Numbered from the stretch's first letter, positions 1 to 7,837 are shown. The stretch: DNA of 37,448 bases from Pseudomonadota bacterium (GCA_039815145.1 JBCBZW010000043.1:1-37448); one strand, 5' to 3'. The notes: generated by a model from the letters alone, not told the origin. Program-made: numbers and translations.

Positions 1-60
1 CAGATCCCAGAGCTTCGCTCTGTCCTCCGCGCCCATACGATGCTGGCTGGTGTTTCCCAT
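1..60 (-). CDS. IS30-family transposase, N-terminal 20 residues (runs off the window)
   Basis: The minus strand opens an ATG at 60 behind a strong GAGGAG ribosome-binding site and stays open for 20 codons to the edge. The peptide contains AEDRAKLWDL, which resembles the start of the helix-turn-helix region of IS30-type transposases (AEEKASVFELW in IS30 itself, from memory). The nearby terminal repeat at about 99-125 supports the same family. Only the extreme N terminus is visible, so the intactness and catalytic DDE residues of the enzyme cannot be judged. The peptide alone would be weak evidence; the call rests on peptide plus terminal repeat plus position. Confidence 0.6.
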   Translation of the reverse strand, partial: MGNTSQHRMGAEDRAKLWDL

Positions 61-125
61 CTCGATCTCCTCTTCGTTGGAGAAGACTAGCGGATAGGGT
101 GTTGCGGTGAGTCCTTGAATTCACC
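1..125 (-). mobile_element. End of an IS30-family insertion sequence
   Basis: Read on the minus strand from about 125, the sequence gives ATTCAA, eight bases, then CGCAACA. This is the same pattern and spacing as the IS30 terminal repeat (ATTCAA-N8-CGCAACA, remembered). About 40 bases further on comes the ribosome-binding site and start codon of a transposase-like peptide. The end falls exactly where the adjoining attC stem-loop stops being self-complementary (near 124-127), so the element appears to have inserted in the attC. The other end and the target duplication lie outside the window. Confidence 0.6.
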
Positions 126-208
126 GTGAGCCGCATTTGCAATGCGGCAACCAGAGTGGCAACGCCGGGCGCCGGATTGCAAATGTCGGCTCCACCCGCA
201 TGTTAGGC
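126..208 (-). other. attC recombination site of an integron cassette, truncated by the IS end
   Basis: On the minus strand the site begins with an R'' box GCCTAAC (208-202), which includes the stop codon of the cassette gene. An imperfect inverted repeat follows: 192-171 (starting GAGCCG) pairs with 148-128 (ending CGGCTC), with a 22-base loop. One arm carries an extra A after GAGCCG, an unpaired base of the kind that marks strand choice in attC hairpins. The matching R' box (GTTRRRY) should lie just beyond 126, but IS30-like sequence is there instead. The arm 128-148 is also itself palindromic (GCCGCATT / AATGCGGC). Confidence 0.8.
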
Positions 209-745
209 GTCACCATCCGAACCGCCAACCACCACTTTGTACTTATCGATCGGAAACGGATGCTCTACCCACTTGGAGCGATACCCGTCTTCCCCGTGCT
301 CTCGTAGAAGTCGATACAGCACACTCGACACCTGCTGTGAGTATCGAGCGAAGAGAACCGTCCCTTCGGCGACAACCCGGAATCGATCGGGAGAACACAA
401 TCCCCACTCGACCCAATCGTGGAACCAACGTATGGAGTAACTCAGAACTTCACCCTCGCGATGCAGCACAACTTGGTGCTCACCCGGTTCGTCGAAGAAG
501 GAGACCTTCATCTCAGAACTACGGCGAAGGACCAACACGCTCTCCGCCAACTCATCGAGACTATCGTGAAGGTACGAAGCCGTCATCTCTACGCGCGTGC
601 CATGATCCCAGACTGCCGTCGCCCATCCGGTCCCATCTAGCACATAGTCGATGGTGAGTTTGGGCACACTCTTGTCAGACTGCACCGCGTGCCCCTTCTT
701 GCTGCTGCACTAGTCACTGCCAGAGCGGTACTTGCTGACGCCTAA
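127..745 (-). mobile_element. First integron gene cassette next to attI
   Basis: The cassette begins on the minus strand at the crossover point G/TTAGGC (746/745), carries one gene (685-203), and ends in an attC that starts at 208. The gene points away from intI, as in all standard integrons, and its TAA stop is part of the attC R'' box, a common cassette economy. The distal boundary is lost because the attC is interrupted. There is no promoter of its own that can be argued from sequence, so expression probably depends on a promoter near attI. Confidence 0.75.
203..685 (-). CDS. Cassette-encoded protein of unknown function (160 aa)
   Basis: The start is a GTG at 685, preceded by AAGGGG at a suitable distance; the stop TAA (205-203) lies inside the attC R'' box. 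The product is a small acidic soluble protein with no signal peptide or membrane segment. It begins with LTIDYVLDGTGWATA, has alternating hydrophobic strands rich in Trp, Glu and Asp, and ends with an amphipathic helix (VLYRLLREHGEDGY) followed by a short WVEHPFP segment. I do not recognise an enzyme motif. The pattern is typical of single-domain orphan proteins carried by chromosomal integrons. Overlapping open frames on both strands are discounted because only this one fits the cassette boundaries. Confidence 0.8.
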   Translation of the reverse strand: MQSDKSVPKLTIDYVLDGTGWATAVWDHGTRVEMTASYLHDSLDELAESVLVLRRSSEMKVSFFDEPGEHQVVLHREGEVLSYSIRWFHDWVEWGLCSPDRFRVVAEGTVLFARYSQQVSSVLYRLLREHGEDGYRSKWVEHPFPIDKYKVVVGGSDGDA

Positions 746-923
746 CAACCATTGGGCCCGAGCGAGAATCACGTCACCCATCATATCCAACCCACCCGAA
801 CGCAGTTCTGCCTCACCGCAACCCATTGATTATCCCACCACGCGGCTAAGGGCAGCCGCATATCAAGCGCTTCTTACTTGATATGCGCCCCAATTTCCGG
901 CACCGATCCGTACGATATCCGTC
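740..923 (-). other. attI region and intI/cassette intergenic spacer
   Basis: This spacer separates intI from the first cassette. At its cassette end it has GTTAGGC on the minus strand (746-740), the simple-site core at which IntI inserts cassettes. No second R box of attC type (GCYYAAC on the minus strand) is seen upstream, so it is read as attI and not attC. The cassette promoter and the intI promoter should be here. The best -10-like hexamer towards the cassette is GATAAT on the minus strand (834-829), but without a good -35. The exact attI limits cannot be set from sequence alone. Confidence 0.6.
842..887. repeat. Two overlapping perfect inverted repeats upstream of intI
   Basis: The first is GCGGCT (842-847) paired with AGCCGC (854-859). 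The second is CGCATATCAAG (857-867) paired with CTTGATATGCG (877-887) around a 9-base loop. The two overlap by three bases, so only one can form at a time in full. They lie about 40 bases before the integrase start. They could be a regulator-binding palindrome, part of attI, or a switch in the intI leader. There is no T-tract, so a simple terminator is unlikely. Confidence 0.65.
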
Positions 924-2171
924 ATGCCGGATACCAAACAACCCGACAAGCCTCCACACCCGCCTCACGGCCCCGCTGGCCCACCCAGAGAACACCCGAA
1001 TCAGACATTTACCACCCCACCCAAACGCAGCCAATCCCCCTTCCTAAACACCATCCGCGAAACCATCCGCCTGCGCCACTACAGCCTGCGCACAGAAGAT
1101 GCCTACGTCCTCTGGTGCAAGCGCTTCATCCTCTTCCACCACAAGCGCCACCCCACCGAGATGGGCGAGGAGGAAGTCGTCGCTTTCCTCACAGACCTGG
1201 CCGTCAACCATCACGTAGCCCCCGCCACCCAGAATCAGGCCCTCAATGCCCTCGCGTTCATGTACCGGGAAGTCCTGGAGCGGCCCTTAGGCGACGACAT
1301 GGTGATGTTCGTCCGCGCCAAGACCCACAAAAAGGTCCCAGTGGTGCTAAGCGCCGACGAGATCGCCCGCTTCCTGAACCAGCTCGACGGCACGCGCTGG
1401 CTGATGGCAGCGTTGATGTACGGCAGTGGCCTGCGCCTGATGGAGGTGCTGCGCCTACGGGTCAAAGACCTCGATTTCGACAACCTCGCGGTGATCGTGC
1501 GCAGCGGCAAGGGTGCCAAGGATCGGGTGGTGACGTTGCCGAAGGAGCTCGTGCAGCCCCTGCGTGCCCATCTCCTCGAGCGTCGGGAGCTGTTCCAGGC
1601 GGATATCGAGGCGAAGGTGGCGGGAGTCGAGCTGCCCCACGCGCTCTCTCGCAAGTACCCGCGGGCGGCGATGCAGTTTGCCTGGCAGTACGTGTTTCCG
1701 TCGGGTGTCCTGTCCACCTGTCCGCGCACCGGGGCGGTACGCCGGCACCACGTGTCGGAGTCGACGGTGCAGCGGGTGGTGCGGGAGGCCATCGCCGCGG
1801 CGGGCATCGACAAGGCGGCCTCCTGCCACACCCTGCGCCACTCCTTTGCTACCCACCTGCTCCAGCGCGGCGCAGACATCCGCACGGTGCAGGAGCAGCT
1901 GGGCCACCGCAGCGTGCGCACCACCCAGATCTACACCCACGTGGTGGATCGCGGAGCGAGCAACGTGAGATCGCCGCTCTCGGACCTGGCGGCGGCTGAA
2001 CGACCGTTTCCGGTGCCGATGCCCTACACGCCGCCCCGGCCTGACCCGGCGTCAGTACCGGCGGGTCCGGCGGCACCCGAGGCGAAGGAGGACGCGGCGG
2101 CGTCCCCTACCCTCCTGCGACGCCTGCTGGGTCAGCTGGACGAACTGCTCAAGCGCCGCTCGGGCGACTGA
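924..2171 (+). CDS. intI: Integron integrase IntI (tyrosine recombinase)
   Basis: This site-specific tyrosine recombinase captures and shuffles gene cassettes at attI and attC. Residues 36-125 form the SAM-like core-binding domain, with the LRxxHYSLRTEDAYV start typical of IntI. The catalytic set is visible: R171, K196/K199 on the beta hairpin, H302 and R305 (HTLRHSFAT), H328 (LGHRS) and Y337. The family-defining insertion is present at about 225-275 (ALSRKYPRA, then a Trp/Phe-rich strand and RTGAVRRHH); ordinary XerC/D proteins lack it. After GASNVRSPLSDL, where IntI1 nearly ends, there is an additional ~60-residue Pro/Ala-rich tail ending in a charged helix. The ATG at 924 has no strong ribosome-binding site; the first ~35 residues are Pro-rich and may be partly untranslated. 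The gene diverges from the cassette and converges with sdaA, 24 bp away. Confidence 0.95.
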   Translation: MPDTKQPDKPPHPPHGPAGPPREHPNQTFTTPPKRSQSPFLNTIRETIRLRHYSLRTEDAYVLWCKRFILFHHKRHPTEMGEEEVVAFLTDLAVNHHVAPATQNQALNALAFMYREVLERPLGDDMVMFVRAKTHKKVPVVLSADEIARFLNQLDGTRWLMAALMYGSGLRLMEVLRLRVKDLDFDNLAVIVRSGKGAKDRVVTLPKELVQPLRAHLLERRELFQADIEAKVAGVELPHALSRKYPRAAMQFAWQYVFPSGVLSTCPRTGAVRRHHVSESTVQRVVREAIAAAGIDKAASCHTLRHSFATHLLQRGADIRTVQEQLGHRSVRTTQIYTHVVDRGASNVRSPLSDLAAAERPFPVPMPYTPPRPDPASVPAGPAAPEAKEDAAASPTLLRRLLGQLDELLKRRSGD

Positions 2172-2195
2172 CGCCCCCGACCACTCACCAACGAC

Positions 2196-3551
2196 TCAAC
2201 ACTCGATGACATTCACCGCGAGCCCGCCGAGGGACGTCTCCTTGTACCGATGCGACATGTCTTCACCGGTCTGCCGCATCGTAGCGATCACCTGATCGAG
2301 CGATACCTTCTGCACGCCATCGCCGTGCATGGCCATGCGCGTGGCGTTGATGGCCTTCACGGCGCCCATGGCGTTGCGCTCGATGCACGGGATCTGCACG
2401 AGGCCGGCGATGGGGTCGCAGGTGAGCCCTAGGTTGTGTTCCATGCCGATCTCGGCGGCGTTCTCGATGTGCGTGTTGGAGCCGCCCTTGGCGGCGACGA
2501 GGCCGGCGGCGGCCATGGAGCAGGCGACGCCGACCTCGCCCTGGCAGCCCATCTCGGCACCGGAGATGGAGGCGTTCATCTTGTAGAGCATGCCGATGGT
2601 GCCGGCGACGAGGAGGAATCGGCGCACGCCTTCGATGTCGGCGCCGTCGACGAACTCCCAGTAGTAGTGCAGCACGGCGGGCACGATGCCGGCGGCGCCG
2701 TTGGTGGGAGATGTCACCACCTTGCCGCCGGCGGCGTTCTCCTCGTTCACGGCCATGGCGAACACGTTCACCCAATCGGACTTGTCGGCATCACCCTCGC
2801 GCAGGCGCTTGGCGAGCTTGGCGGCGCGGCGGCGCACGGCGAGGGAGCCGGGGAGCACGTCCTCGCGTGACATGCCTCGCTGCACGCAGTCCTGCATCAC
2901 CTGCCAGATGTGGTCGAGGCCGGCGTTGACCTCTGCCTCGGTGCGCCAAGCGGTTTCGTTCACCATGGCGAGCTGGTCGAGGCGCAGGTCGTCGGCGGCG
3001 GCGAGGTCGAGGAGGTCCTGGGCACTGCGGAAGGGGTACTTGATTCGCACGGCGTGGCCGACCACCTGCTCGAGGGAGGCATGGCCGCGGGTGATGAAGC
3101 CGCCGCCGATGGAGTAGTACTCCTCGCTGCGCAGCGTCTCGTCGGCGTCGTTGAGGGCGATGAAGCGCATGCCGTTGGGGTGGCGCGGCAGCTGCTCGCC
3201 GCCGATGAAGACGAGGTCGTTGGCCTCGACGAACTCGATCTCGCGCTCGCCGGCGAGGCGCAGCCGCTTCTCGCCGCGGATGCGGGCGAGCGTGGGTTCG
3301 ATGGTCTCGGGGTCGATCGTGGCGGGGTCGGCGCCTTCGAGGCCGAGGAGCACGGCGCGATCGGTGCAGTGGCCGCGTCCGGTGAGGGCGAGGGAGCCGA
3401 AGAGCATCACCTCGGCGCGGTGCACGTCACCCAGGATGCCGTCAGCGGCGAGGCCGGTGGCGAACTCCCGAGCGGCGTTCATGGGGCCCATCGTGTGCGA
3501 ACTGGACGGGCCGATGCCGATCTTGAAGATATCGAAAACGCTGATGCTCAC
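2196..3551 (-). CDS. sdaA: L-serine ammonia-lyase (L-serine dehydratase), iron-sulfur type
   Basis: This enzyme deaminates L-serine to pyruvate and ammonia in the cytoplasm using a 4Fe-4S cluster. At 451 aa it is full length for the single-chain bacterial type. The N-terminal beta domain carries the signature GIGPSSSHTMGP (about 12-23). The C-terminal alpha domain holds three cysteines spaced as the known cluster ligands: C336 (GCQGEVG), C378 (LTCDPIAG) and C389 (IPCIERN), 42 and 11 apart. The protein ends with a Cys (VNVIEC), also a family feature. It lies 50 bp downstream of putA on the same strand, so the two are probably co-transcribed for growth on amino acids. It converges with intI, and the integron is therefore seated beside an ordinary metabolic operon. 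Confidence 0.96.
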   Translation of the reverse strand: MSISVFDIFKIGIGPSSSHTMGPMNAAREFATGLAADGILGDVHRAEVMLFGSLALTGRGHCTDRAVLLGLEGADPATIDPETIEPTLARIRGEKRLRLAGEREIEFVEANDLVFIGGEQLPRHPNGMRFIALNDADETLRSEEYYSIGGGFITRGHASLEQVVGHAVRIKYPFRSAQDLLDLAAADDLRLDQLAMVNETAWRTEAEVNAGLDHIWQVMQDCVQRGMSREDVLPGSLAVRRRAAKLAKRLREGDADKSDWVNVFAMAVNEENAAGGKVVTSPTNGAAGIVPAVLHYYWEFVDGADIEGVRRFLLVAGTIGMLYKMNASISGAEMGCQGEVGVACSMAAAGLVAAKGGSNTHIENAAEIGMEHNLGLTCDPIAGLVQIPCIERNAMGAVKAINATRMAMHGDGVQKVSLDQVIATMRQTGEDMSHRYKETSLGGLAVNVIEC

Positions 3552-3601
3552 GGGGTGAACTCTCCTGTCTGCCGATCCCGCTGGTCTGCTGATCTGCCAC
3601 C

Positions 3602-6600
3602 CTACTCCGCATTCAGCGACAGCAGGCTCGCGTTGCCGCCGACGGCGGCGGTATTGATGGTCACCGTGTGCTCGTGGGCGAAGCGGTGCAGGTAGTGCGG
3701 GCCGCCGGCCTTGGGGCCGGTGCCGGAGAGGCCACGGCCGCCGAAGGGCTGCACGCCCACCACGGCGCCGACCATGTTGCGGTTCACGTACACGTTACCG
3801 GCGCGCACGCGGCTGGCGACGTACTCGCCCATGCCGTCGATGCGCGAATGCACCCCGAGCGTGAGGCCGTAGCCGGTACCGTTGAGCGCATCCAGCACGT
3901 TGTCGAGCTTACTGGACTCGTAGGTGAGCACGTGGAGCACGGGGCCGAACACCTCGCGCTCGAGCTCGCTGATGCTCTCGATCTGCAGCGTGGCGGGGCC
4001 GACGTAGTGGCCGTGCTCGACGGCGGCGCCGGGGCGGCGGCGGAAGAGCACGCGCCGGGCGGCGGCGAAGCGATCGATGTGCCCGCACAACATCTGCTGG
4101 GCGTTGCGGTCGATGGCGGGGCCGACGTCGGTGGAGAGCAGGCCGGGATCGCCCATCACGAGTTCCTGCGTGTAGCCCTCGAGCAGCTCGAGCACCCGCG
4201 GCGCGATTTCCTTCTGCAGGGCGAGCACGCGCAGGGCGGAGCAGCGCTGACCGGCGCTGTTGAAGGCGCTTTGCACCACGTCCAACACCACCTGCTCGGG
4301 CAGCGCGGAGCTGTCGACGAGCATGCCGTTCTGCCCGCCGGTCTCGGCGATCAGCGAGGCGATGGGCGCATCGCGCGCGGCGAGGGCCCGGGAGATGCCC
4401 CAGGCCGTCTGCGTGGAACCGGTGAACGCGACACCGTCCACGCGAGGATCCTGCGTGAGTCGCGCGCCGACTACCCGCCCCTCGCCGGGCAGGAACGCGA
4501 GCACGGCGTGCGGCACGCCACACTCGTACATGAGCTCGGTCGCGCGTGCTGCGACCAGCGAGGTGGATTCCGCGGGCTTGGCGATCACGGCGTTGCCGGC
4601 GGCCAGCGCAGCGGCGACCTGGCCGGTGAAGATCGCGAGCGGGAAGTTCCACGGGCTGATGCAGACGAACACGCCCCGCCCGGTCAGGCGCAGCGTGTTC
4701 TTCTCGCCCGTGGGCCCGGGCAACACGGTAGGCGCGGAGAACTCGCGCCGCGCCTGGGCGGCGTAGAAGCGAAGGAAATCGATCGCCTCGCGCCACTCGG
4801 CGATGGCGTCGGGGATGGTCTTGCCGGCCTCGCGCACGCACAGGGCGAGGAGCTCGCCGCGGTGCTCGACGAAGGCGTCGGCGACGCGCTCGAGAATGGC
4901 AGCTCGCTCTTCGGCGGGCGTGCGGTCCCACTCGGGCTGGGCGCGATGGGCGACTTCCAGGGCGCGGTCGGCGGCGGCCTCGTCGGCGAAGTGCACTTGA
5001 CCGATCACTCGCCGTGCGTCGCTGGGGTCGGTGGAGTCGACCTCGCGCGTGCCCACGGGCTGGCCGTCGACCAGGGCGGGCGCTTCCCGCGTGTCGCCGG
5101 CCATCGAGGCGCTCATCTCCTCGGCGAGGCGGCCGAGCGCCTCGGGGTCGTGGAGGTTGATGCCGGGCGCGTTGCGCCGATCGGGGAACATGGCCTCGGG
5201 CAGGTGGATCCGCGGGTGCGGGATCGTGCGCGCGGCCTCGATCACGTCCACGGGCTCGGCGATGATCTCATCCACCGGCGCCTGCTCGTCCACGATGCGG
5301 TTGACGAAGGACGTATTGGCGCCGTTCTCGAGCAGCCGTCGTACGAGGTAGGGCAAGAGATCCGCGTGGCTGCCGACGGGCGCGTACACGCGGCACGGCA
5401 CGTTCAACTGATCCTCGCCGATCACCTCCTGGTAGAGCTCCTCGCCCATGCCGTGCAGGCGCTGGAACTCGTAGCCGTCGGTGGGCGCGCCGGGGCGTGA
5501 CTTGGCGATGCAGTAGACGCTGGCGAGCGTGTGCGCGTTGTGCGTAGCGAACTGCGGGTAGAGGTGCGGGCTCTCGAGGAGCAGGCGCCGCGCGCAGGCG
5601 AGGTAGCTGACGTCCGTCGAGGCCTTGCGCGTGAACACGGGGTAGCCGTCGAGACCACGCTCCTGAGCGCGCTTGATCTCCGTATCCCAGTAGGCGCCCT
5701 TCACCAGGCGCACGGGGATCATCCGCCCCTGGGAAGCAGCGAGGGCTTCCAGCCAACCGACGCCCTTAAGCGCACGCTTCTGATAGGCCTGCAGGGCGAG
5801 GCCGAAGCCGTTCCATCCGTTCAAGGCTGGCTCGCGGAACACGCGCTCGAACACCTCGAGCTGCAGCTCCAGGCGCTCGGCCTCCTCCGCGTCGATACAC
5901 AGGCCGATGCCGCCGTCGCGCGCTTGCTCGGCGAGGGACTGCACCCGCGGCGTGAGCTCGGCGAGCACGCGCTCGCGCTGGGCGAGTTCGAGGCGCGGAT
6001 GCAAGGCGGAGAGCTTGACGGAAATGCTAGGTGCGGTGATCTCGCTCTGCCCCGCCTCCTTGGCGCGACTGATAGCCTCGATGGCGCCGGCGTAGGCATC
6101 GAAGTAGCGGCTGGCGTCCTCGGCGGTAAGCGCAGCCTCGCCGAGCATGTCGTAGGAGTAGCGATAGGCGGCGTTGTCGCGGCTGCGCGCACGCTTTAGC
6201 GCATCGCCGATGGTGCGCCCCATCACGAATTCGTGGCCCATGATGCGCATCGCCTGACGCATGGCCTGGCGCACCACGGGCTCGCCGACGCGACCGGCGA
6301 GGCGGGAGATGAGCTGGCGCGGCTCGCGCACCACGGCGTCCGTGTCCGAACCGAGCAGGCGGCCCGTGAACATCAGACCCCAGGTGGACACGTTGACGAA
6401 GGTGGAGCTCTCCCCGTCCAGGTGCTCGGCCCAGTTGCCAGCACCGATCTTCTCGGCGATGAGCTTGTCCGCCGTGTCGGCGTCGGGGATGCGCAGCAGC
6501 GCCTCGGCGATGCACATAAGGAGGATGCCCTCCTGCGAGGAAAGGTCGTACTCCTGCAGGAACGCATCGATGCCGCCGTAGGAGCCCCGCGTGCGACGCA

Positions 6601-6811
6601 CGGCCTCCACCAGGCGCATGGCGATCTCCCGGATCTCCCGGCGCAGCCCATCGTCCGGGCGCGCGAGGGCGATCAGGGCGCGCACGGACTCCGTCTCGTC
6701 CGCCAGATACTCGCCGCGCAGCGCCTCGTGCACGCTCGGCCAGGGCCGGGCGTTGGCGCCCAGCACGAACGGCGTCGGGGCCGTCGGCGTCAGGGGATCG
6801 CGGGTTGCCAT
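3602..6811 (-). CDS. putA: Bifunctional proline dehydrogenase / L-glutamate-gamma-semialdehyde dehydrogenase
   Basis: PutA oxidises proline to glutamate in two steps, passing electrons from FAD to quinone and then reducing NAD+. The 1069-aa protein has a PRODH barrel (about 200-500, with RYSYDMLGEAA, RLVKGAYWDTEIK near 368, FATHN near 421 and the RR pair near 491). The aldehyde dehydrogenase follows (about 570-1050), with PWNFP near 720, GST near 798, general base E823 (AETGGQNG) and catalytic C857 (SAGQRCSA). It lacks the N-terminal ribbon-helix-helix domain of E. coli PutA, so it is a short PutA that should not repress its own gene. The leader contains a TACAAT hexamer on the minus strand (6897-6892), a possible -10 without a convincing -35. 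sdaA follows on the same strand. Confidence 0.97.
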   Translation of the reverse strand: MATRDPLTPTAPTPFVLGANARPWPSVHEALRGEYLADETESVRALIALARPDDGLRREIREIAMRLVEAVRRTRGSYGGIDAFLQEYDLSSQEGILLMCIAEALLRIPDADTADKLIAEKIGAGNWAEHLDGESSTFVNVSTWGLMFTGRLLGSDTDAVVREPRQLISRLAGRVGEPVVRQAMRQAMRIMGHEFVMGRTIGDALKRARSRDNAAYRYSYDMLGEAALTAEDASRYFDAYAGAIEAISRAKEAGQSEITAPSISVKLSALHPRLELAQRERVLAELTPRVQSLAEQARDGGIGLCIDAEEAERLELQLEVFERVFREPALNGWNGFGLALQAYQKRALKGVGWLEALAASQGRMIPVRLVKGAYWDTEIKRAQERGLDGYPVFTRKASTDVSYLACARRLLLESPHLYPQFATHNAHTLASVYCIAKSRPGAPTDGYEFQRLHGMGEELYQEVIGEDQLNVPCRVYAPVGSHADLLPYLVRRLLENGANTSFVNRIVDEQAPVDEIIAEPVDVIEAARTIPHPRIHLPEAMFPDRRNAPGINLHDPEALGRLAEEMSASMAGDTREAPALVDGQPVGTREVDSTDPSDARRVIGQVHFADEAAADRALEVAHRAQPEWDRTPAEERAAILERVADAFVEHRGELLALCVREAGKTIPDAIAEWREAIDFLRFYAAQARREFSAPTVLPGPTGEKNTLRLTGRGVFVCISPWNFPLAIFTGQVAAALAAGNAVIAKPAESTSLVAARATELMYECGVPHAVLAFLPGEGRVVGARLTQDPRVDGVAFTGSTQTAWGISRALAARDAPIASLIAETGGQNGMLVDSSALPEQVVLDVVQSAFNSAGQRCSALRVLALQKEIAPRVLELLEGYTQELVMGDPGLLSTDVGPAIDRNAQQMLCGHIDRFAAARRVLFRRRPGAAVEHGHYVGPATLQIESISELEREVFGPVLHVLTYESSKLDNVLDALNGTGYGLTLGVHSRIDGMGEYVASRVRAGNVYVNRNMVGAVVGVQPFGGRGLSGTGPKAGGPHYLHRFAHEHTVTINTAAVGGNASLLSLNAE

Positions 6812-6949
6812 AGTCGTCTCCTTACACGTCTTGGGCGTGCTCGCATCACGCGGCGCGGCGGGCCCTCGGGGCCGCCGCTGAGCAAAGGCGGATTGTACAG
6901 GAGAAGCGTGCGCGGCCAGTCCCTTCGAGGGGGCCGCTGGTGGCGCGAA

Positions 6950-7420
6950 TCAGCGCACGGGAACGGCCAGGCTGGTGCCGGCGCGTGGCGCCACCCGAGC
7001 CGTGCGATCGAGGCGATCGCGCACGGCCAGATAGTCCGCGAGGATGGTGTCGTGATCGAAGACCAGCGGCGGCGGCGCGCCCGGTGCGAAGGCCCGCGCG
7101 ACGGCCGCATCATCGCCCCCCACGGGCTCTCCGTGCGCCGTCCCCACGTACACCACGCCCACCGTGTGCCCCCGCGCATCGCGCTGCGGCGAGGAGTACA
7201 CACCGAGCAAGGCGTGAAGGTGCACGGCTAGCCCCGTCTCCTCGCGCATCTCTCGGCGGGCAGCGTCTTCGAGGGTCTCCCCCACGTCGACGAACCCGCC
7301 CGGTAGGGCCCATCCGGGCGGTGGGTGCGCGCGTTCGATGAGCACGATGGGAAGGTCGGGCTGGTCGACGAGTTCGATCACCACATCGACCGCGATCTGC
7401 GGGGTGCTTGGCCTCGGCAT
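6950..7420 (-). CDS. NUDIX hydrolase
   Basis: This small soluble protein (156 aa) is predicted to hydrolyse a nucleoside diphosphate linked to another group, with Mg2+ held by the Nudix helix. The box GX5EX7REUXEEXGU is complete at residues 42-64 (G42, E48, R56, E57, E60, E61, G63). Strand IVLIERAHPPPGWALPGGFVDVGE before it fits the ADP-ribose pyrophosphatase-like or 8-oxo-dGTPase-like groups. The substrate cannot be told from sequence. The last ~20 residues are basic and low in complexity. It lies 9 bp downstream of hslR and is probably co-transcribed. Confidence 0.9.
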   Translation of the reverse strand: MPRPSTPQIAVDVVIELVDQPDLPIVLIERAHPPPGWALPGGFVDVGETLEDAARREMREETGLAVHLHALLGVYSSPQRDARGHTVGVVYVGTAHGEPVGGDDAAVARAFAPGAPPPLVFDHDTILADYLAVRDRLDRTARVAPRAGTSLAVPVR

Positions 7421-7429
7421 GACGACTGC

Positions 7430-7837
7430 CTATTCCGGTGGCGACTCGCCGCCGCGACGGATGCGCGCCAGCTGCCGACGTTCCTTCTTGTCCGGCCGCC
7501 GCTCCGGCGCCACCACGAGCTGCCGCGCCAGGGAACGCTGCGCCGATTCCCGCTCGCGCCGCTCGCGACTCTCCTCCGTCTCCGAGTAGAGCTTCGCCGC
7601 GTCCGTGGCGCTGCCGCGGCGTTCGCTGATCGCCTCCACCACCACTTCCATCATGGTGGACCCGCGCGAGATCATCACCCGGTCGCCCACCTTCACGGGG
7701 CGCGAGGACTTCACGCGTTCGCGCTCCACGTGCACGCGACCACCGCTCACCGCCTCACTGGCGAGGGAGCGGGTCTTGAAGAAGCGAGCGGCCCAGAGCC
7801 ACTTGTCGACGCGCAGGCGCGCGGATTCGTCAGCCAT
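7430..7837 (-). CDS. hslR: Heat shock protein 15, S4-type RNA-binding protein
   Basis: HslR binds stalled 50S subunits that carry a nascent chain and helps to recycle them after heat shock. The protein (135 aa) opens with the S4 motif: LRVDKWLWAARFFKTRSLA at about 8-26, then GGRVHVERERVKSSRPVKVGDRV. The C-terminal ~60 residues are a highly charged Arg/Glu-rich tail, as is usual in this family. It forms a pair with the NUDIX gene. No sigma-32-type promoter is evident in the short gap before it. Confidence 0.93.
   Translation of the reverse strand: MADESARLRVDKWLWAARFFKTRSLASEAVSGGRVHVERERVKSSRPVKVGDRVMISRGSTMMEVVVEAISERRGSATDAAKLYSETEESRERRERESAQRSLARQLVVAPERRPDKKERRQLARIRRGGESPPE

Noticed and set aside
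740-830. A second attC between intI and the cassette
   Set aside because: Only one core box (GTTAGGC on the minus strand) is present. There is no matching R'' box or long imperfect stem, so attI is the better reading.
842-887. dif-like XerC/XerD site near intI
   Set aside because: The arm lengths (11-9-11) are roughly right, but the two arms are perfectly symmetric and do not resemble the conserved XerC and XerD half-sites.
878-1999. 373-codon frame overlapping intI in another + frame
   Set aside because: The translation is Arg/Pro/Gly-rich junk, whereas the intI frame shows all catalytic residues.
3668-5500. 610-codon + strand open frame opposite putA
   Set aside because: It is antisense to a clear PutA, with low-complexity Gly/Val/His composition and no motif.
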